Below, one piece after another: positions 22,791 through 31,805 of a DNA stretch of 55,880 nt. This DNA comes from Thalassoglobus neptunius (GTDB lineage: Bacteria > Planctomycetota > Planctomycetia > Planctomycetales > Planctomycetaceae). Position 1 is the first letter of the stretch. Every line of letters starts with the position of its first letter. The translations under genes were made by a program, and so were the position numbers. The stretch covers positions 672,190 to 728,069 of the forward strand of contig NZ_SIHI01000001.1 of the NCBI RefSeq assembly GCF_007859735.1. The letters run 5' to 3'. Under the pieces are notes generated by a model. The model did not search any database. It saw nothing but the letters and a program-made list of their open reading frames with translations, and was not told the origin of the DNA.

Positions 22791-23086
22791 ACAATCCAGT
22801 CGCCTATCTGTCAGCAGTCGAGGAGCTTGACGAATGGCTCGAGAGTCCGATTGCTGGTCGATATGGCTCACCAACACCCCAGACCATTGCGATTGAATTA
22901 CGCGGCCTGTATCGAGCGATTATCGACGCAGGTGGCAATGCTCCGTCTCTGTTCAAGCTCCGCCGACAGCTTGGGCGGAAGGCGGAACTTGTTGGCATCT
23001 CGGTCACTCAAGTCTTCTTCCTGATTCGATTGGCATTTGAGATTTGGAAGTTTTTAAGGGCGTATAAGAGGGGTAGGAAGAAATGA
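22787..23086 (+). CDS. Hypothetical protein, 99 residues
   Basis: ATGA overlap at the start. Helical, with a semi-hydrophobic C-terminal segment VTQVFFLIRLAFEIWKFLRA and a strongly basic end YKRGRKK. It may bind the membrane through this amphipathic tail. Function unknown. Confidence 0.5.
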   Translation: MNNPVAYLSAVEELDEWLESPIAGRYGSPTPQTIAIELRGLYRAIIDAGGNAPSLFKLRRQLGRKAELVGISVTQVFFLIRLAFEIWKFLRAYKRGRKK

Positions 23087-23199
23087 GCATTGGGTCGTTT
23101 GCGGTGTAATTATAGATTGCAGAACTGCGAGAACGGGTAAAGGGCATAGAAGAGAGGATGGGTGCAAAGAATGAACAAGACAACCGGAATCACAATTGA
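23083..23199 (+). pseudogene. Small coiled-coil gene broken by two stops (possible)
   Basis: ATG 23083 overlaps the previous stop (ATGA) and reads MSIGSFAV, then TAA, one codon, TAG, and in the same frame IAELRERVKGIEERMGAKNE up to TGA 23199. The downstream part looks like a genuine coiled coil. Suggests a small gene inactivated by stop codons, or a chance frame. Confidence 0.35.
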
Positions 23200-23239
23200 T
23201 CACACAGGTAGGATTACAACTAAGAGTAAAAAGAAATGA
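23171..23239 (+). CDS. Possible 22-residue ORF
   Basis: MNKTTGITIDHTGRITTKSK plus two Lys. Its TGA overlaps the next start as ATGA (23236-23239). Very short; listed because of the coupling. Confidence 0.3.
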   Translation: MNKTTGITIDHTGRITTKSKKK

Positions 23240-23580
23240 ACGAGGCATTGAAGAAACTAACCGGCCAAGACTTCTGGACAAAGTTTGCAGCGTGGCTGTT
23301 CAATCAAGGACTGGCAACGATCCTGCTTTTCGGGATCTTGTACACGATTTACAGCTATGGCCCGGCGTTCAACAACATTGAAGAGCAGCAGCACACAAAG
23401 CAGATGGAATCGATCGCGAACAGTGTTGAATCTGTGGTTGAAGAATTCCGAGCCGATCAGGAGCGCGACGCAGACCTCTTAGACCGCATCTTACTGAGGG
23501 CGGAAGTTGCTGTTGACGACGAGGAGAAGCCTGTTGTTTACACGTCGAAAAAGAATGAGTCAATCAGAGCGGCGAATTAA
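23236..23580 (+). CDS. Membrane protein with coiled coil, holin-like
   Basis: 114 residues: MNEALKKLTGQDFWTKFAAW, a membrane helix (GLATILLFGILYTIYSYGPA), then a charged coiled coil (EEQQHTKQMESIANSVESVV). One-helix membrane proteins beside lysis genes often act as holins, pinholins or antiholins. This is the best holin candidate in the window, but the assignment rests on layout only. Confidence 0.5.
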   Translation: MNEALKKLTGQDFWTKFAAWLFNQGLATILLFGILYTIYSYGPAFNNIEEQQHTKQMESIANSVESVVEEFRADQERDADLLDRILLRAEVAVDDEEKPVVYTSKKNESIRAAN

Positions 23581-23581
23581 C

Positions 23582-26500
23582 ATGAGTCGATTTGCGTTTG
23601 TGTTTGCGGTGTTGTGCCTCACGGGTAGTTTCGTGCAGGCGCAAACGACGTTGTATAGCGATTCGTTTACGAACGATGGTTCGGCTGTCAATCTGCCATC
23701 GTGGGACACTGTTGAGAATGGCGGTGTTTGGTGGAACGATGGAAGTGATTCCACGCCGTGGGTCACATGGAGCGGTACAGATTCGGTTGCGCATCATTCG
23801 CTTGATGCGATTGTTCCAGGCTCCGAGCATTCGGGAATTGATTTTGGTGCGGCAGATGTCGACATCACATTTGAATTCAATTATGGGACCGGAACAACGG
23901 CTTCATACGACAGTATCTTTTGGATTCGGGCGAACTCAGATCGATCAGAGGCGTTGGGGATTTATCACAGTGTCGTGGACGACGAGTTCACACTTGTTGA
24001 TGAAGACGAGGTGGATTTAGGTGAAACTCCGGTCGCGTCTGGTCTCACGACTGCGAACACTTACTATACAATTCGCATTTTGTTGTCTGGAAGCAAAATT
24101 AGCTTGTGGGTTGATGATGTCCTAAAAATTGACGAGTGGGATAACTCCACCTACCAGACGAACACTTACTTTGGATTTCACGCAATCAGTGGTGGTCGAC
24201 TGGATGATTTCTCAGTTACGGATGTCGTCACTTCTGGCATCTCCATCGAAGTCCACGGCGATGAGATCGTGGATGCAGGCACAGAAGACACTGGTTCAGT
24301 CCCACAGGGATCTTGGGTGACGGTTCCGATCGAAATGATTGGTGTTTCAGCCTCGACGGTCACAGTCAATAACTTCGCAGTGTCCGGCGATCTACTCTTT
24401 GATGATTCGGACGATTTCTCGTCGTTCACGCTCGACCAGGATGAGACGAATAAGATTCGCGTGAGGCTCTCAGCAGCGACAGCGGGTAGTAAAACGGGGA
24501 CCGTGACTGTCACGTATAACACCACGGAAAACTACACGATTAACGTCGACTGGACCGTCGTAGCCAAGACGCCTGCGAGTGACGTGGCCTTAACGAAAGG
24601 CGGTGGCGGGAGTGCCCCGACCGACCCAACGCGGACATCTTACAAGCCGGGCGGGATGTGGACACAAGTTCCATTTGCTCAAACCGTATGGGCGGATGAA
24701 ACGACCTATATCGGCGTGATTGCCATGCAGGAAGGTGGGATTGAAAGCGTTGATTTTTGGTGGAACGGCAACTCGGTCACCGTCAACACGATGACGACTC
24801 ACGATGGGATCTCAGCATATTACTGCGCCATTTCTCCGAACGCTGCGAGCGGCAACGAACAGATTTACGCGACAATCAACGCGGCCGATCCGTATGCCCA
24901 AGAAAAGGTTTTAGACGATCCTTTCTATTTCACGATCTTCGATTCTGCGACTGTGAACGAAGTCCATGTAGGCCGGGGTGATGCCAGCGCAGGATCGGGA
25001 ACCGAAGGCGACCCGTACTTGTCGCTGCAGTCAGCGATTAACGATTTATCACTCACCGATGGTGGGATCGTGACTATCCATGAAGGGACTGTTGATTGGC
25101 CTTACACCGCAACTCCCAAGGCGAATAGCGGCGTCTTCTGGCTTCGAATGGCAGAGGGTGAAGATCGCTACAATGTTGTGAAGAACTTCACGGGAACAGC
25201 GTCTACGAGTATCCGGCTGAGTGTTGAACGTCTTAAAGTCTCTGGTATTGAGTGGGATACAGCGAACGCGGCGGTTTTCTACAATCGAGGGGTATCAGGA
25301 TATTATACGGTATGGGATGACATTCATGTCGGAAATTCGGATGGGCGATTCACACTTGTGAACGGGAATCACTTGAACACTGGTTCGATCGGTCGGGCAG
25401 CGGGAACGACTGACAAAGACGGATTTCAGAATTGTCGTTTTGTGGACACGTACCAGGGGACCACTGGATTCTATTCAATTAACGATTACGTTGAACGGGT
25501 TCTGCGAGACCATTCGACGTGCTGGAGCGTCGCGAACATGGTGAGTCGCCGCGGGGATTACGACTACCTGCGAGACAATCTTGCAGCACTCACAATCACT
25601 TACAGTGGCGGGGCCACAGCAACCTATAACTTGACGTCCACCAACGCGGGGAGTTCTCGTGATTTAGTGCTCCTGGAAGATGCTTCACCTGTCTTGACAA
25701 TCAATCTAAAAACCAGCAGCTCGGCTGTCGTAGACACCGACGACGCTGATGGCGAGATTGACGCTCATACGATCGCGCAGGTCGTTTCTGCGATCAATGC
25801 CACTACGGACTGGTCTGCCTCAATTGACACGGACTACACCAGTGCAGCCGCAGACCGACAGCTTGATGCCACTTACCTCAAAATTGACGCACACTTCTCA
25901 GCAGTCACGGGTGGGGCGATTCCTGTTGATTTGTATGTGGCAGCGGACCTACATGTAGACGGAATTCAATCAAGCTACGGGACAGGGGTTGCATACAACC
26001 GCTTCTATTACAACTGCGATTTCGACAACAACCCGGCAGACATGGTCGCGACATATGGCAACAACGAATCGGACATGCAGGGACTGTTTATCGTCGGCAC
26101 AAATGGCGGTCATACGGACGGTGGCGCGTATTTCATGCACTATAAAAACGTAGATGCGGACAATGCTTCGCAGTTCATCGGGGAGATGGACAATTTCAAT
26201 ATGATGTTCTGCACGTTCGAAGGTCCACAAATTATGTCACCCCGAACAGACAAAGTCGGCAATCAAGAGTACATCCCCACCAATGTCGTCTTTAGGGGGA
26301 ATGCGTTTTTACATCTCGACAACTGGGAAGATCAGTTCGGCGGGGAGTTGTATTTCGCCAACAATTCACAAGTCACTGACGACTGGTCAGCGATTGGGTA
26401 CAGCAACACGCAATCAGCCAACGTCGCAGCTTGGGATCTCAATACTGACGGGACAGTTGGCGATTCATCGACATTGTTGGACCGCTCACTGAACGGCACT

Positions 26501-26704
26501 GCGTATCAAACGCTGTGGCCGAATGGTGATTCGATGGCCTCTGATGGAAGCGATCCAATTGGAGCGTGGCCGCCTGAAGGGGGGGTGACGCCAACGCCTA
26601 ACGGAGACGATGACGGAGAAGAGAGCCTGTTGTTGCGGTTTGCCCAGAGAACCTGGCGTCCACAGTGGCGTAGAGATATGTCTTTACTCAGGAGTCAACA
26701 ATGA
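23582..26704 (+). CDS. Large secreted LamG / beta-helix protein
   Basis: 1040 residues from ATG 23582. Signal peptide MSRFAFVFAVLCLTGSFVQA, cleavage after A-Q-A. Residues ~20-215 look like a LamG/concanavalin-like lectin domain (DVDITFEFNYG, RILLSGSKISLWVDDVLKID). Residues ~230-330 are an Ig-like 'choice-of-anchor' domain. From VGRGDASAGSGTEGDPYLSL onward the pattern is a right-handed parallel beta-helix (pectate-lyase fold). A Sec signal on a protein placed just before the terminase genes is unusual for a virion protein. It may be exported by lysogens or lysing cells as an adhesin or polysaccharide-degrading enzyme. Confidence 0.7.
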   Translation: MSRFAFVFAVLCLTGSFVQAQTTLYSDSFTNDGSAVNLPSWDTVENGGVWWNDGSDSTPWVTWSGTDSVAHHSLDAIVPGSEHSGIDFGAADVDITFEFNYGTGTTASYDSIFWIRANSDRSEALGIYHSVVDDEFTLVDEDEVDLGETPVASGLTTANTYYTIRILLSGSKISLWVDDVLKIDEWDNSTYQTNTYFGFHAISGGRLDDFSVTDVVTSGISIEVHGDEIVDAGTEDTGSVPQGSWVTVPIEMIGVSASTVTVNNFAVSGDLLFDDSDDFSSFTLDQDETNKIRVRLSAATAGSKTGTVTVTYNTTENYTINVDWTVVAKTPASDVALTKGGGGSAPTDPTRTSYKPGGMWTQVPFAQTVWADETTYIGVIAMQEGGIESVDFWWNGNSVTVNTMTTHDGISAYYCAISPNAASGNEQIYATINAADPYAQEKVLDDPFYFTIFDSATVNEVHVGRGDASAGSGTEGDPYLSLQSAINDLSLTDGGIVTIHEGTVDWPYTATPKANSGVFWLRMAEGEDRYNVVKNFTGTASTSIRLSVERLKVSGIEWDTANAAVFYNRGVSGYYTVWDDIHVGNSDGRFTLVNGNHLNTGSIGRAAGTTDKDGFQNCRFVDTYQGTTGFYSINDYVERVLRDHSTCWSVANMVSRRGDYDYLRDNLAALTITYSGGATATYNLTSTNAGSSRDLVLLEDASPVLTINLKTSSSAVVDTDDADGEIDAHTIAQVVSAINATTDWSASIDTDYTSAAADRQLDATYLKIDAHFSAVTGGAIPVDLYVAADLHVDGIQSSYGTGVAYNRFYYNCDFDNNPADMVATYGNNESDMQGLFIVGTNGGHTDGGAYFMHYKNVDADNASQFIGEMDNFNMMFCTFEGPQIMSPRTDKVGNQEYIPTNVVFRGNAFLHLDNWEDQFGGELYFANNSQVTDDWSAIGYSNTQSANVAAWDLNTDGTVGDSSTLLDRSLNGTAYQTLWPNGDSMASDGSDPIGAWPPEGGVTPTPNGDDDGEESLLLRFAQRTWRPQWRRDMSLLRSQQ

Positions 26705-27123
26705 AGCGGAATGTGTTATCGATAATGTTAGTTGCTGTGCTGTGCTGTGCATGGTTAACGGCGGATGTGCCCGACCCTCGTAAGCCCGGGGGGAACGTGG
26801 GACGGTCCACATTTAAGGTAATCTGGCTATATGAGGACGATGACTATGAGATCGACTTCAGCGGGAATAACAGTTCACCCATCACGGCGGGGCGGTCGAC
26901 CGCGATTATGAACACAGGTGAGAGTGGAGTGACGATCGCCAATGTGCAGGCTCTGGCGCCTAATGATGAGTGGGTCACGATTGAAGATTGGAACGATGGC
27001 AGCACGATGGTGATCGCGGCGAACTCATCGAAGCGTCTCGGTTTAGCCACGTACCCCTACGATCAGATTCGGATTGTAGTGACCGGTGGGGCGAGTGGTC
27101 TCTATGGAATGGGTGCGGATTGA
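26701..27123 (+). CDS. Secreted small beta-rich protein
   Basis: 140 residues, ATGA overlap with the large secreted protein. Signal peptide MKRNVLSIMLVAVLCCAWLTA; mature part beta-rich with SKRLGLATYPYDQIRIVVTG. Co-exported with its neighbour by inference, perhaps as a partner subunit. No family recognised. Confidence 0.6.
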   Translation: MKRNVLSIMLVAVLCCAWLTADVPDPRKPGGNVGRSTFKVIWLYEDDDYEIDFSGNNSSPITAGRSTAIMNTGESGVTIANVQALAPNDEWVTIEDWNDGSTMVIAANSSKRLGLATYPYDQIRIVVTGGASGLYGMGAD

Positions 27124-27200
27124 TCGCGGGTCCTCCGGTGGAGGGGGTACTCCCAAGGGTGAAGCCATCGCCGCAGATATTTTCACGGACAGGACTTTGA

Positions 27201-27677
27201 ATTCTGACATCACCACCACAAAAGGCTCTTTCGAGCTTCTCTGCGAAGAACCAGTCCGAGGCAGCAAGGTTCTTTGGTGTCAACCGACGAACCATCATTG
27301 AATGGATACAGGAAGGATGTCCGGGGTCGCGGGGTGATTATCCACTCGACGCGATGACGAAATGGGTCCGTCAATACAAACCGCTCAGGGGTGCTGTTGC
27401 TGACCCAATGCTCGACGACCCGGGTGATTCGGACAACCTGGAGAGGTATCGAGGAGCACGAGCAGATCTTGCAGAACTTGACCTACTGGAAAGGCGCGGG
27501 GAACTGGTCGATGTCGCGAAAATCAACGAAGCCTGGAGTGCTCGCATCGGTCGATTGGCAGCTCTGGCGGAATGGTTAGATCGACGGTTTGGAGTCGACG
27601 CGGGGGATATGGCTCGAGAGGTGTTTGAGGATCTGAGTACGGAGGTGATCGATGAACTCGGTGGCGACGCTGAATAG
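27201..27677 (+). CDS. Terminase small subunit (Nu1-like), non-standard start
   Basis: The frame from ATT 27201 or CTG 27204 to 27677 (up to 158 residues) contains a full Nu1-type helix-turn-helix: NQSEAARFFGVNRRTIIEWI followed by QEGCPGSRGDYPLDA, then an acidic helical region. The first ATG (27354) lies after this motif, and no ATG, GTG or TTG occurs upstream in frame after the TGA at 27198. AGGA sits at 27190-27193, a suitable spacing for ATT. Alternatively a frameshift joins an upstream frame. Recognises phage DNA for packaging with the large subunit, whose start overlaps. Confidence 0.7.
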   Translation: MLTSPPQKALSSFSAKNQSEAARFFGVNRRTIIEWIQEGCPGSRGDYPLDAMTKWVRQYKPLRGAVADPMLDDPGDSDNLERYRGARADLAELDLLERRGELVDVAKINEAWSARIGRLAALAEWLDRRFGVDAGDMAREVFEDLSTEVIDELGGDAE

Positions 27678-29688
27678 TGAGCAGCGATTCATGGCGCAAC
27701 TGTTCCGTGCGTCTCGTCCTCGGAGGCTTCGACCGTTTTCTCAATGGGCAGAGTCGGAGATTCGTCTTCCTTCTGGATTACATGAGGGGAAACGCTATTC
27801 AACAGACAGATTGCCGTTCACAAAGATGCTTCTGGAAGAATTGGGGAAGTGGAAAAACCATGTGATTGTTGGTCCGGTACAGTCAGGAAAGTCTCTTCAT
27901 GGGTTTATCCTTCCATCTCTCTACTTCTTGTTCGAGCGTCAGGAGAACGTGATCCTTGGTCTTCCTGACCTCAATATGGCGGGACACAAATGGGACAAGG
28001 ATATTCGTCCTGTGATTCAGGCAAGTCGATACAAACGATTCCTACCTGAGTCGGGGCAAGGTTCAAAACAGGGTTCAAAGGTGACTTCGATCACCTTCGG
28101 AAATGGTGCGGAACTCACCTTCATGGGTGGTGGCGGTGGTGACGGGCAACGGGCCGGGGCCACGACCAGAATACTCATTGTCACCGAGACAGAGAAACTC
28201 GATGAAGTTGGGGCAAAGTCAAAGGAGGGGCAAACAAAAATCGATCAGCTGATTGCGAGAACTCAGGGATTTGGGGACGAGGGACAGTCATTCTTTGAGT
28301 GTACGGTGACGACAGAAGACGGGTTCATCTGGGATGAATACTGCAACGGAACACGTTCCAGGTTATTCCATCTCTGCAAAGCCTGTGGTGAGTGGGTGTC
28401 TCCGGAGAAGGAACATTTGATTGGTTGGGAAGACGCAGAGAACGAGATCGACGCTCATGAAAATTCTCGATTCTGTTGCCCCAATGAGAACTGCGGAATT
28501 CTCTATACCGATGAAGATCGTAGGCAGATGAATCAGGATGTTCGTCTTGTTCATCGTGGTCAATCCATTAATTCCAAGGGGGAAATTGTTGGAGACCCTC
28601 CAAGAACGAACACCTTGGGGTTTCGCTGGAGTGGCTTTCAGAACGGTCTTGTGAGTCAAGGCTTCTTGGGACGTAAACTGTGGCTGGCCATGCAATCCGA
28701 CGACGCCGATATCAAGATGCGAGCCCGAGATCAACAAGACTGGGCCATCCCTTCTCCGGACCCCAATGTTGAAAAGGTGGATCTTGATATCGCTGTAGTG
28801 CGGGGCTCGCACCCCAATTTTCTGAAGCGCTGCAACGGGATTCCTCAAGGGGAACTCCCGAAGGACTGTAAGCACATCACTGCGGGAATCGATGTCAGTC
28901 GACGACTGCTTCAGTGGGGGGTGGAGTGTCAGAACGGACAAACGATTCATTGTCCGGATTACGGGTTTCATCAGAATCCGAATCTGGATCTTGTCGCTGA
29001 TGAAATTGCCATCGAAGACGGTTTGCGAGAGTTGACTTCCGCCCTGCTCGAGAAGTATCCAAAACTGTCTCGTGGTCTCATCGACGTGGGAAACTGGATG
29101 GAAGACCTCTTGAAGATCATTCCGACGCTGCCGGGTAACGTCGGAAAGCCGGAAGACTTCTGGACGTGGCGACCATCTCATGGACTTCCTAAGTACATTC
29201 ATCCACTGAAAAGTGAACACGACAAAACAAAGATCCCCAAGGATGGAACCCGTCACTGGTATCAATCGAAATATCAGGCGAAAAGTCGACGGCTTTGGGT
29301 GTTTAACTTTAACGCCAACTTCATCAAGGGGCGTGTTCATCGCGGTTTTCTCATCAAGCCCTTCGACGATGAAGGAAATCCGTCTCCCGGTTCGGTCACG
29401 CTGTTTGGAACCAATCCAGAGATTCACACTCAGTTTGCCCGGCAGATTACAGCGGAAGAGTATCGAGTCGAGTTCAAACGCGGACGTGGGAACGATCCCA
29501 AGTGGTTCAAGAAGCGACGCGACAATCATATGTTCGATGTGGCGGTTCTGAACAATTTGGCACGTTCGATTGTCAAGTATGAACTGGAGAGAAACCCACC
29601 GCCTCCAGCCAATCCGACTCAAGTCGCTCCTGCGAGCAGCTTTGTCCGGTCGAAGCCAGGAGGATTCGTCAGGAGGCGACGGTCATGA
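27652..29688 (+). CDS. Terminase large subunit (GpA family)
   Basis: 678 residues; GGAGG seven bases before the ATG. Walker A GPVQSGKS (74-81), a Walker B-like ILIVTETEKLDEVG, and a zinc cluster (CKACGEWVSP ... CCPNENCG) as usual in lambda GpA-type terminases. The nuclease half begins TAGIDVSRRLLQWGVE and ends with NHMFDVAVLNN. Packages DNA into the prohead with ATP and cuts the concatemer. GpA-type enzymes are known mostly from cos phages, but the end type cannot be read from the sequence. Confidence 0.92.
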   Translation: MNSVATLNSEQRFMAQLFRASRPRRLRPFSQWAESEIRLPSGLHEGKRYSTDRLPFTKMLLEELGKWKNHVIVGPVQSGKSLHGFILPSLYFLFERQENVILGLPDLNMAGHKWDKDIRPVIQASRYKRFLPESGQGSKQGSKVTSITFGNGAELTFMGGGGGDGQRAGATTRILIVTETEKLDEVGAKSKEGQTKIDQLIARTQGFGDEGQSFFECTVTTEDGFIWDEYCNGTRSRLFHLCKACGEWVSPEKEHLIGWEDAENEIDAHENSRFCCPNENCGILYTDEDRRQMNQDVRLVHRGQSINSKGEIVGDPPRTNTLGFRWSGFQNGLVSQGFLGRKLWLAMQSDDADIKMRARDQQDWAIPSPDPNVEKVDLDIAVVRGSHPNFLKRCNGIPQGELPKDCKHITAGIDVSRRLLQWGVECQNGQTIHCPDYGFHQNPNLDLVADEIAIEDGLRELTSALLEKYPKLSRGLIDVGNWMEDLLKIIPTLPGNVGKPEDFWTWRPSHGLPKYIHPLKSEHDKTKIPKDGTRHWYQSKYQAKSRRLWVFNFNANFIKGRVHRGFLIKPFDDEGNPSPGSVTLFGTNPEIHTQFARQITAEEYRVEFKRGRGNDPKWFKKRRDNHMFDVAVLNNLARSIVKYELERNPPPPANPTQVAPASSFVRSKPGGFVRRRRS

Positions 29689-29903
29689 AGATCACCCGAT
29701 TAAACATTGAACGTCGACGAAGCTACACGTCCACCAGTCAACTTCTGATGCTCGGTTGTAGCCCCCAGTGCCCGCGTTGTGGCTCTATGTCGGAAATTAC
29801 CGGGAGTCACCTTGTCGATGAGGAAAGAATCCGTGTTCAACAGAGAAGATGCCGGGCGTGTCACCACACGTTCCAGCTGAATTTTCCTGAAGACTCCAAT
29901 TGA
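29685..29903 (+). CDS. Zinc-ribbon protein
   Basis: 72 residues. CPRCGSMSEITGSH and RRCRACHHTFQLNF form two CxxC pairs about 25 residues apart, a classic zinc ribbon. ATGA overlap with the terminase. Similar small Cys-rich proteins occur beside phage packaging genes; role unknown. Confidence 0.6.
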   Translation: MKITRLNIERRRSYTSTSQLLMLGCSPQCPRCGSMSEITGSHLVDEERIRVQQRRCRACHHTFQLNFPEDSN

Positions 29904-29952
29904 TTGGAGTCGTGATCTGAATCGGATCGGTCCGCGTGGCGATACTGTCCAC

Positions 29953-30198
29953 ATGCCACGATCGAACTCCGAACGACTGACTCTTCTCCTGACGACTCGC
30001 GACGCGATCGATGATGCCCTTGCTGCATCCTCCTCGAGTGCCGATGTCGTTCGATACCGGATTGGGGACCGCGAAGTTCAGAGAAGCCGATCGGAAGCAT
30101 TGTTGGAACTGGAACGACTTGAAGACCAGATTGCTGATCTACAGCTTCGAATTCATGGACGCATGCGGAACAACGTCAATTTACGGAGGTCGACATGA
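29953..30198 (+). CDS. gpW-like head-tail joining protein
   Basis: 81 residues. DAIDDALAASSSSADVVRYR, a short beta pair around the ...RIGDREVQRS turn, and a C-terminal helix EALLELERLEDQIADLQLRI follow the alpha-beta-alpha order of lambda gpW. Position between terminase and portal is the same as in lambda. Closes the portal after packaging. Confidence 0.65.
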   Translation: MPRSNSERLTLLLTTRDAIDDALAASSSSADVVRYRIGDREVQRSRSEALLELERLEDQIADLQLRIHGRMRNNVNLRRST

Positions 30199-31805
30199 TC
30201 TCCAACCTGATTGACCGATTCGCCAAAGCTGTCTCTCCGAAATGGGCATCGGGACGCGAACTTGATCGACGGCGCGGTAAGTTCCAGATGGAGATGCTGG
30301 AACAAGCCGAAGTCCGGATGAAACGAACCTGGGACGGGGCCGATACCGATCGTGTCCGTGGTTCCAGTTGGATGACTCGCAATCTGTCGACTGTCTCGGC
30401 TCTTGAAGAAGATCTTCAAAGCCTGCGAGACCGATCAGAAGACCTGTTTCACAACGACGCCTACGTTGCTTCGGCGGTGAATGCCCGCGTTGATAACGTG
30501 ATCGGTCGGGGAATCCGGTTTCAGTCGCGAATCAAGCCGTTTGGCGACGTGATTTCCGAGAATGATTCCGATGCCCTCAATCGTCATATCGAACAAATGA
30601 TGATGGAATGGGCGCGGGCGGAAAACTTCAACAGCAAACAACGGGAACTCGAACGGTCGATCGCCATTTACGGTGAAGCGATCGCGATTCTTTCACACAC
30701 ATCACGCATGGGCATCACTCGCACACTGACGGTGATGTCTCCCAAGCGACTGCAGACACCACACACATTGATTCACGATCCGCTTGTCCGTTTGGGGATT
30801 CGCTTCTCGGATGAATCCTACACCACTCCAGTCGAATACTACTTTCGCAGAGTGGACGAGCATGACACTCACCTCGTTTCAGAGCAGTTCTTCGCTGTTC
30901 CTGCCGAGCGGGTGCTCCATGTCTTTGAAAAGTTGACACCGGGACAAATTCGGGGGGTTCCCTGGGTGAGCCCGGTTCTAAACAGCCTCAAGGACATCAA
31001 GGATCTTAAAGAGGCGAAGTTAATCGCCGAACAGGTGGCATGTTGCACTGTCGCGTTCATTCACACCGAAAACCCCTATGAGCGGGCGTTGGGCGCTGCC
31101 AGTTCCACGAACTCAGCAGGCCAGCGAATCGAAGAGCTTTACCCTGCACATGTCGAGTACCTGAAGTCTGACGAAAAAGTGACGTTCGTTGATCCGAATC
31201 GTCCGGGTTCCGGGATGGAAGCCTACATCGACGGAGAACTTCGCGGCGTGGCAGGAGCGTTGCGGATTCCGTTTGAACTGCTGACTAAGAAATTCTCCAA
31301 CTCATTCGCGGGTGGCCGATTGGCGCTCGCAGATGGCAAGTTGTCGTTTCAGTGGTGGCAGAAACAGATCATTGATGGACTGCTCACACCGCTCTACCTG
31401 GCGATGCTCGATGACATGGTGATGTTTCAACAGGTGGGCATTCACCCATCTGCGTGGCGAGTCTGGAAAGAACGCTATCGGCAACATGCCTGGATTCCTC
31501 CGGGATGGCCATACGCGGTGAATCCGCAACAGGAAAACAACGCCGATCAGATCGCGATTGATGGTGGGTTTGGAACACTGACCAAGGCACTTTCCGATCG
31601 GGGCGAAGACGTCGAAGAGACGATGGACACCCGTAAGCGGGAACGTCTCTATCAACTGGAGTGCGATGCCGCTGTTGAAGAACGACGGCAACAACTCGCC
31701 ACGAAACTCCAAGACCCCGCGTTCGGTTCACCCGATTCTGTGAGTCCTGAAACAGAGACAGAAGAGGTTGAAGAGGAACTGGAAGAAGAGGTGATCGATG
31801 GCTGA
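30195..31805 (+). CDS. Portal protein (lambda family)
   Basis: 536 residues, the usual length. Signature stretches: ASAVNARVDNVIGRGIRFQS, a central AIYGEAIAI segment, FAVPAERVLHVFEKLTPGQI RGVPWVSPVL, and GALRIPFELLTKKFSNSFAG. Acidic C-terminal tail. Forms the dodecameric ring at one capsid vertex through which DNA passes. ATGA overlaps on both sides. Confidence 0.92.
   Translation: MISNLIDRFAKAVSPKWASGRELDRRRGKFQMEMLEQAEVRMKRTWDGADTDRVRGSSWMTRNLSTVSALEEDLQSLRDRSEDLFHNDAYVASAVNARVDNVIGRGIRFQSRIKPFGDVISENDSDALNRHIEQMMMEWARAENFNSKQRELERSIAIYGEAIAILSHTSRMGITRTLTVMSPKRLQTPHTLIHDPLVRLGIRFSDESYTTPVEYYFRRVDEHDTHLVSEQFFAVPAERVLHVFEKLTPGQIRGVPWVSPVLNSLKDIKDLKEAKLIAEQVACCTVAFIHTENPYERALGAASSTNSAGQRIEELYPAHVEYLKSDEKVTFVDPNRPGSGMEAYIDGELRGVAGALRIPFELLTKKFSNSFAGGRLALADGKLSFQWWQKQIIDGLLTPLYLAMLDDMVMFQQVGIHPSAWRVWKERYRQHAWIPPGWPYAVNPQQENNADQIAIDGGFGTLTKALSDRGEDVEETMDTRKRERLYQLECDAAVEERRQQLATKLQDPAFGSPDSVSPETETEEVEEELEEEVIDG

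Noticed and set aside
28363-29622. Long minus-strand open frame of 419 codons opposite the terminase
   Set aside because: It mirrors the terminase coding frame, has no recognisable motif and no ribosome site; the + strand gene is certain.
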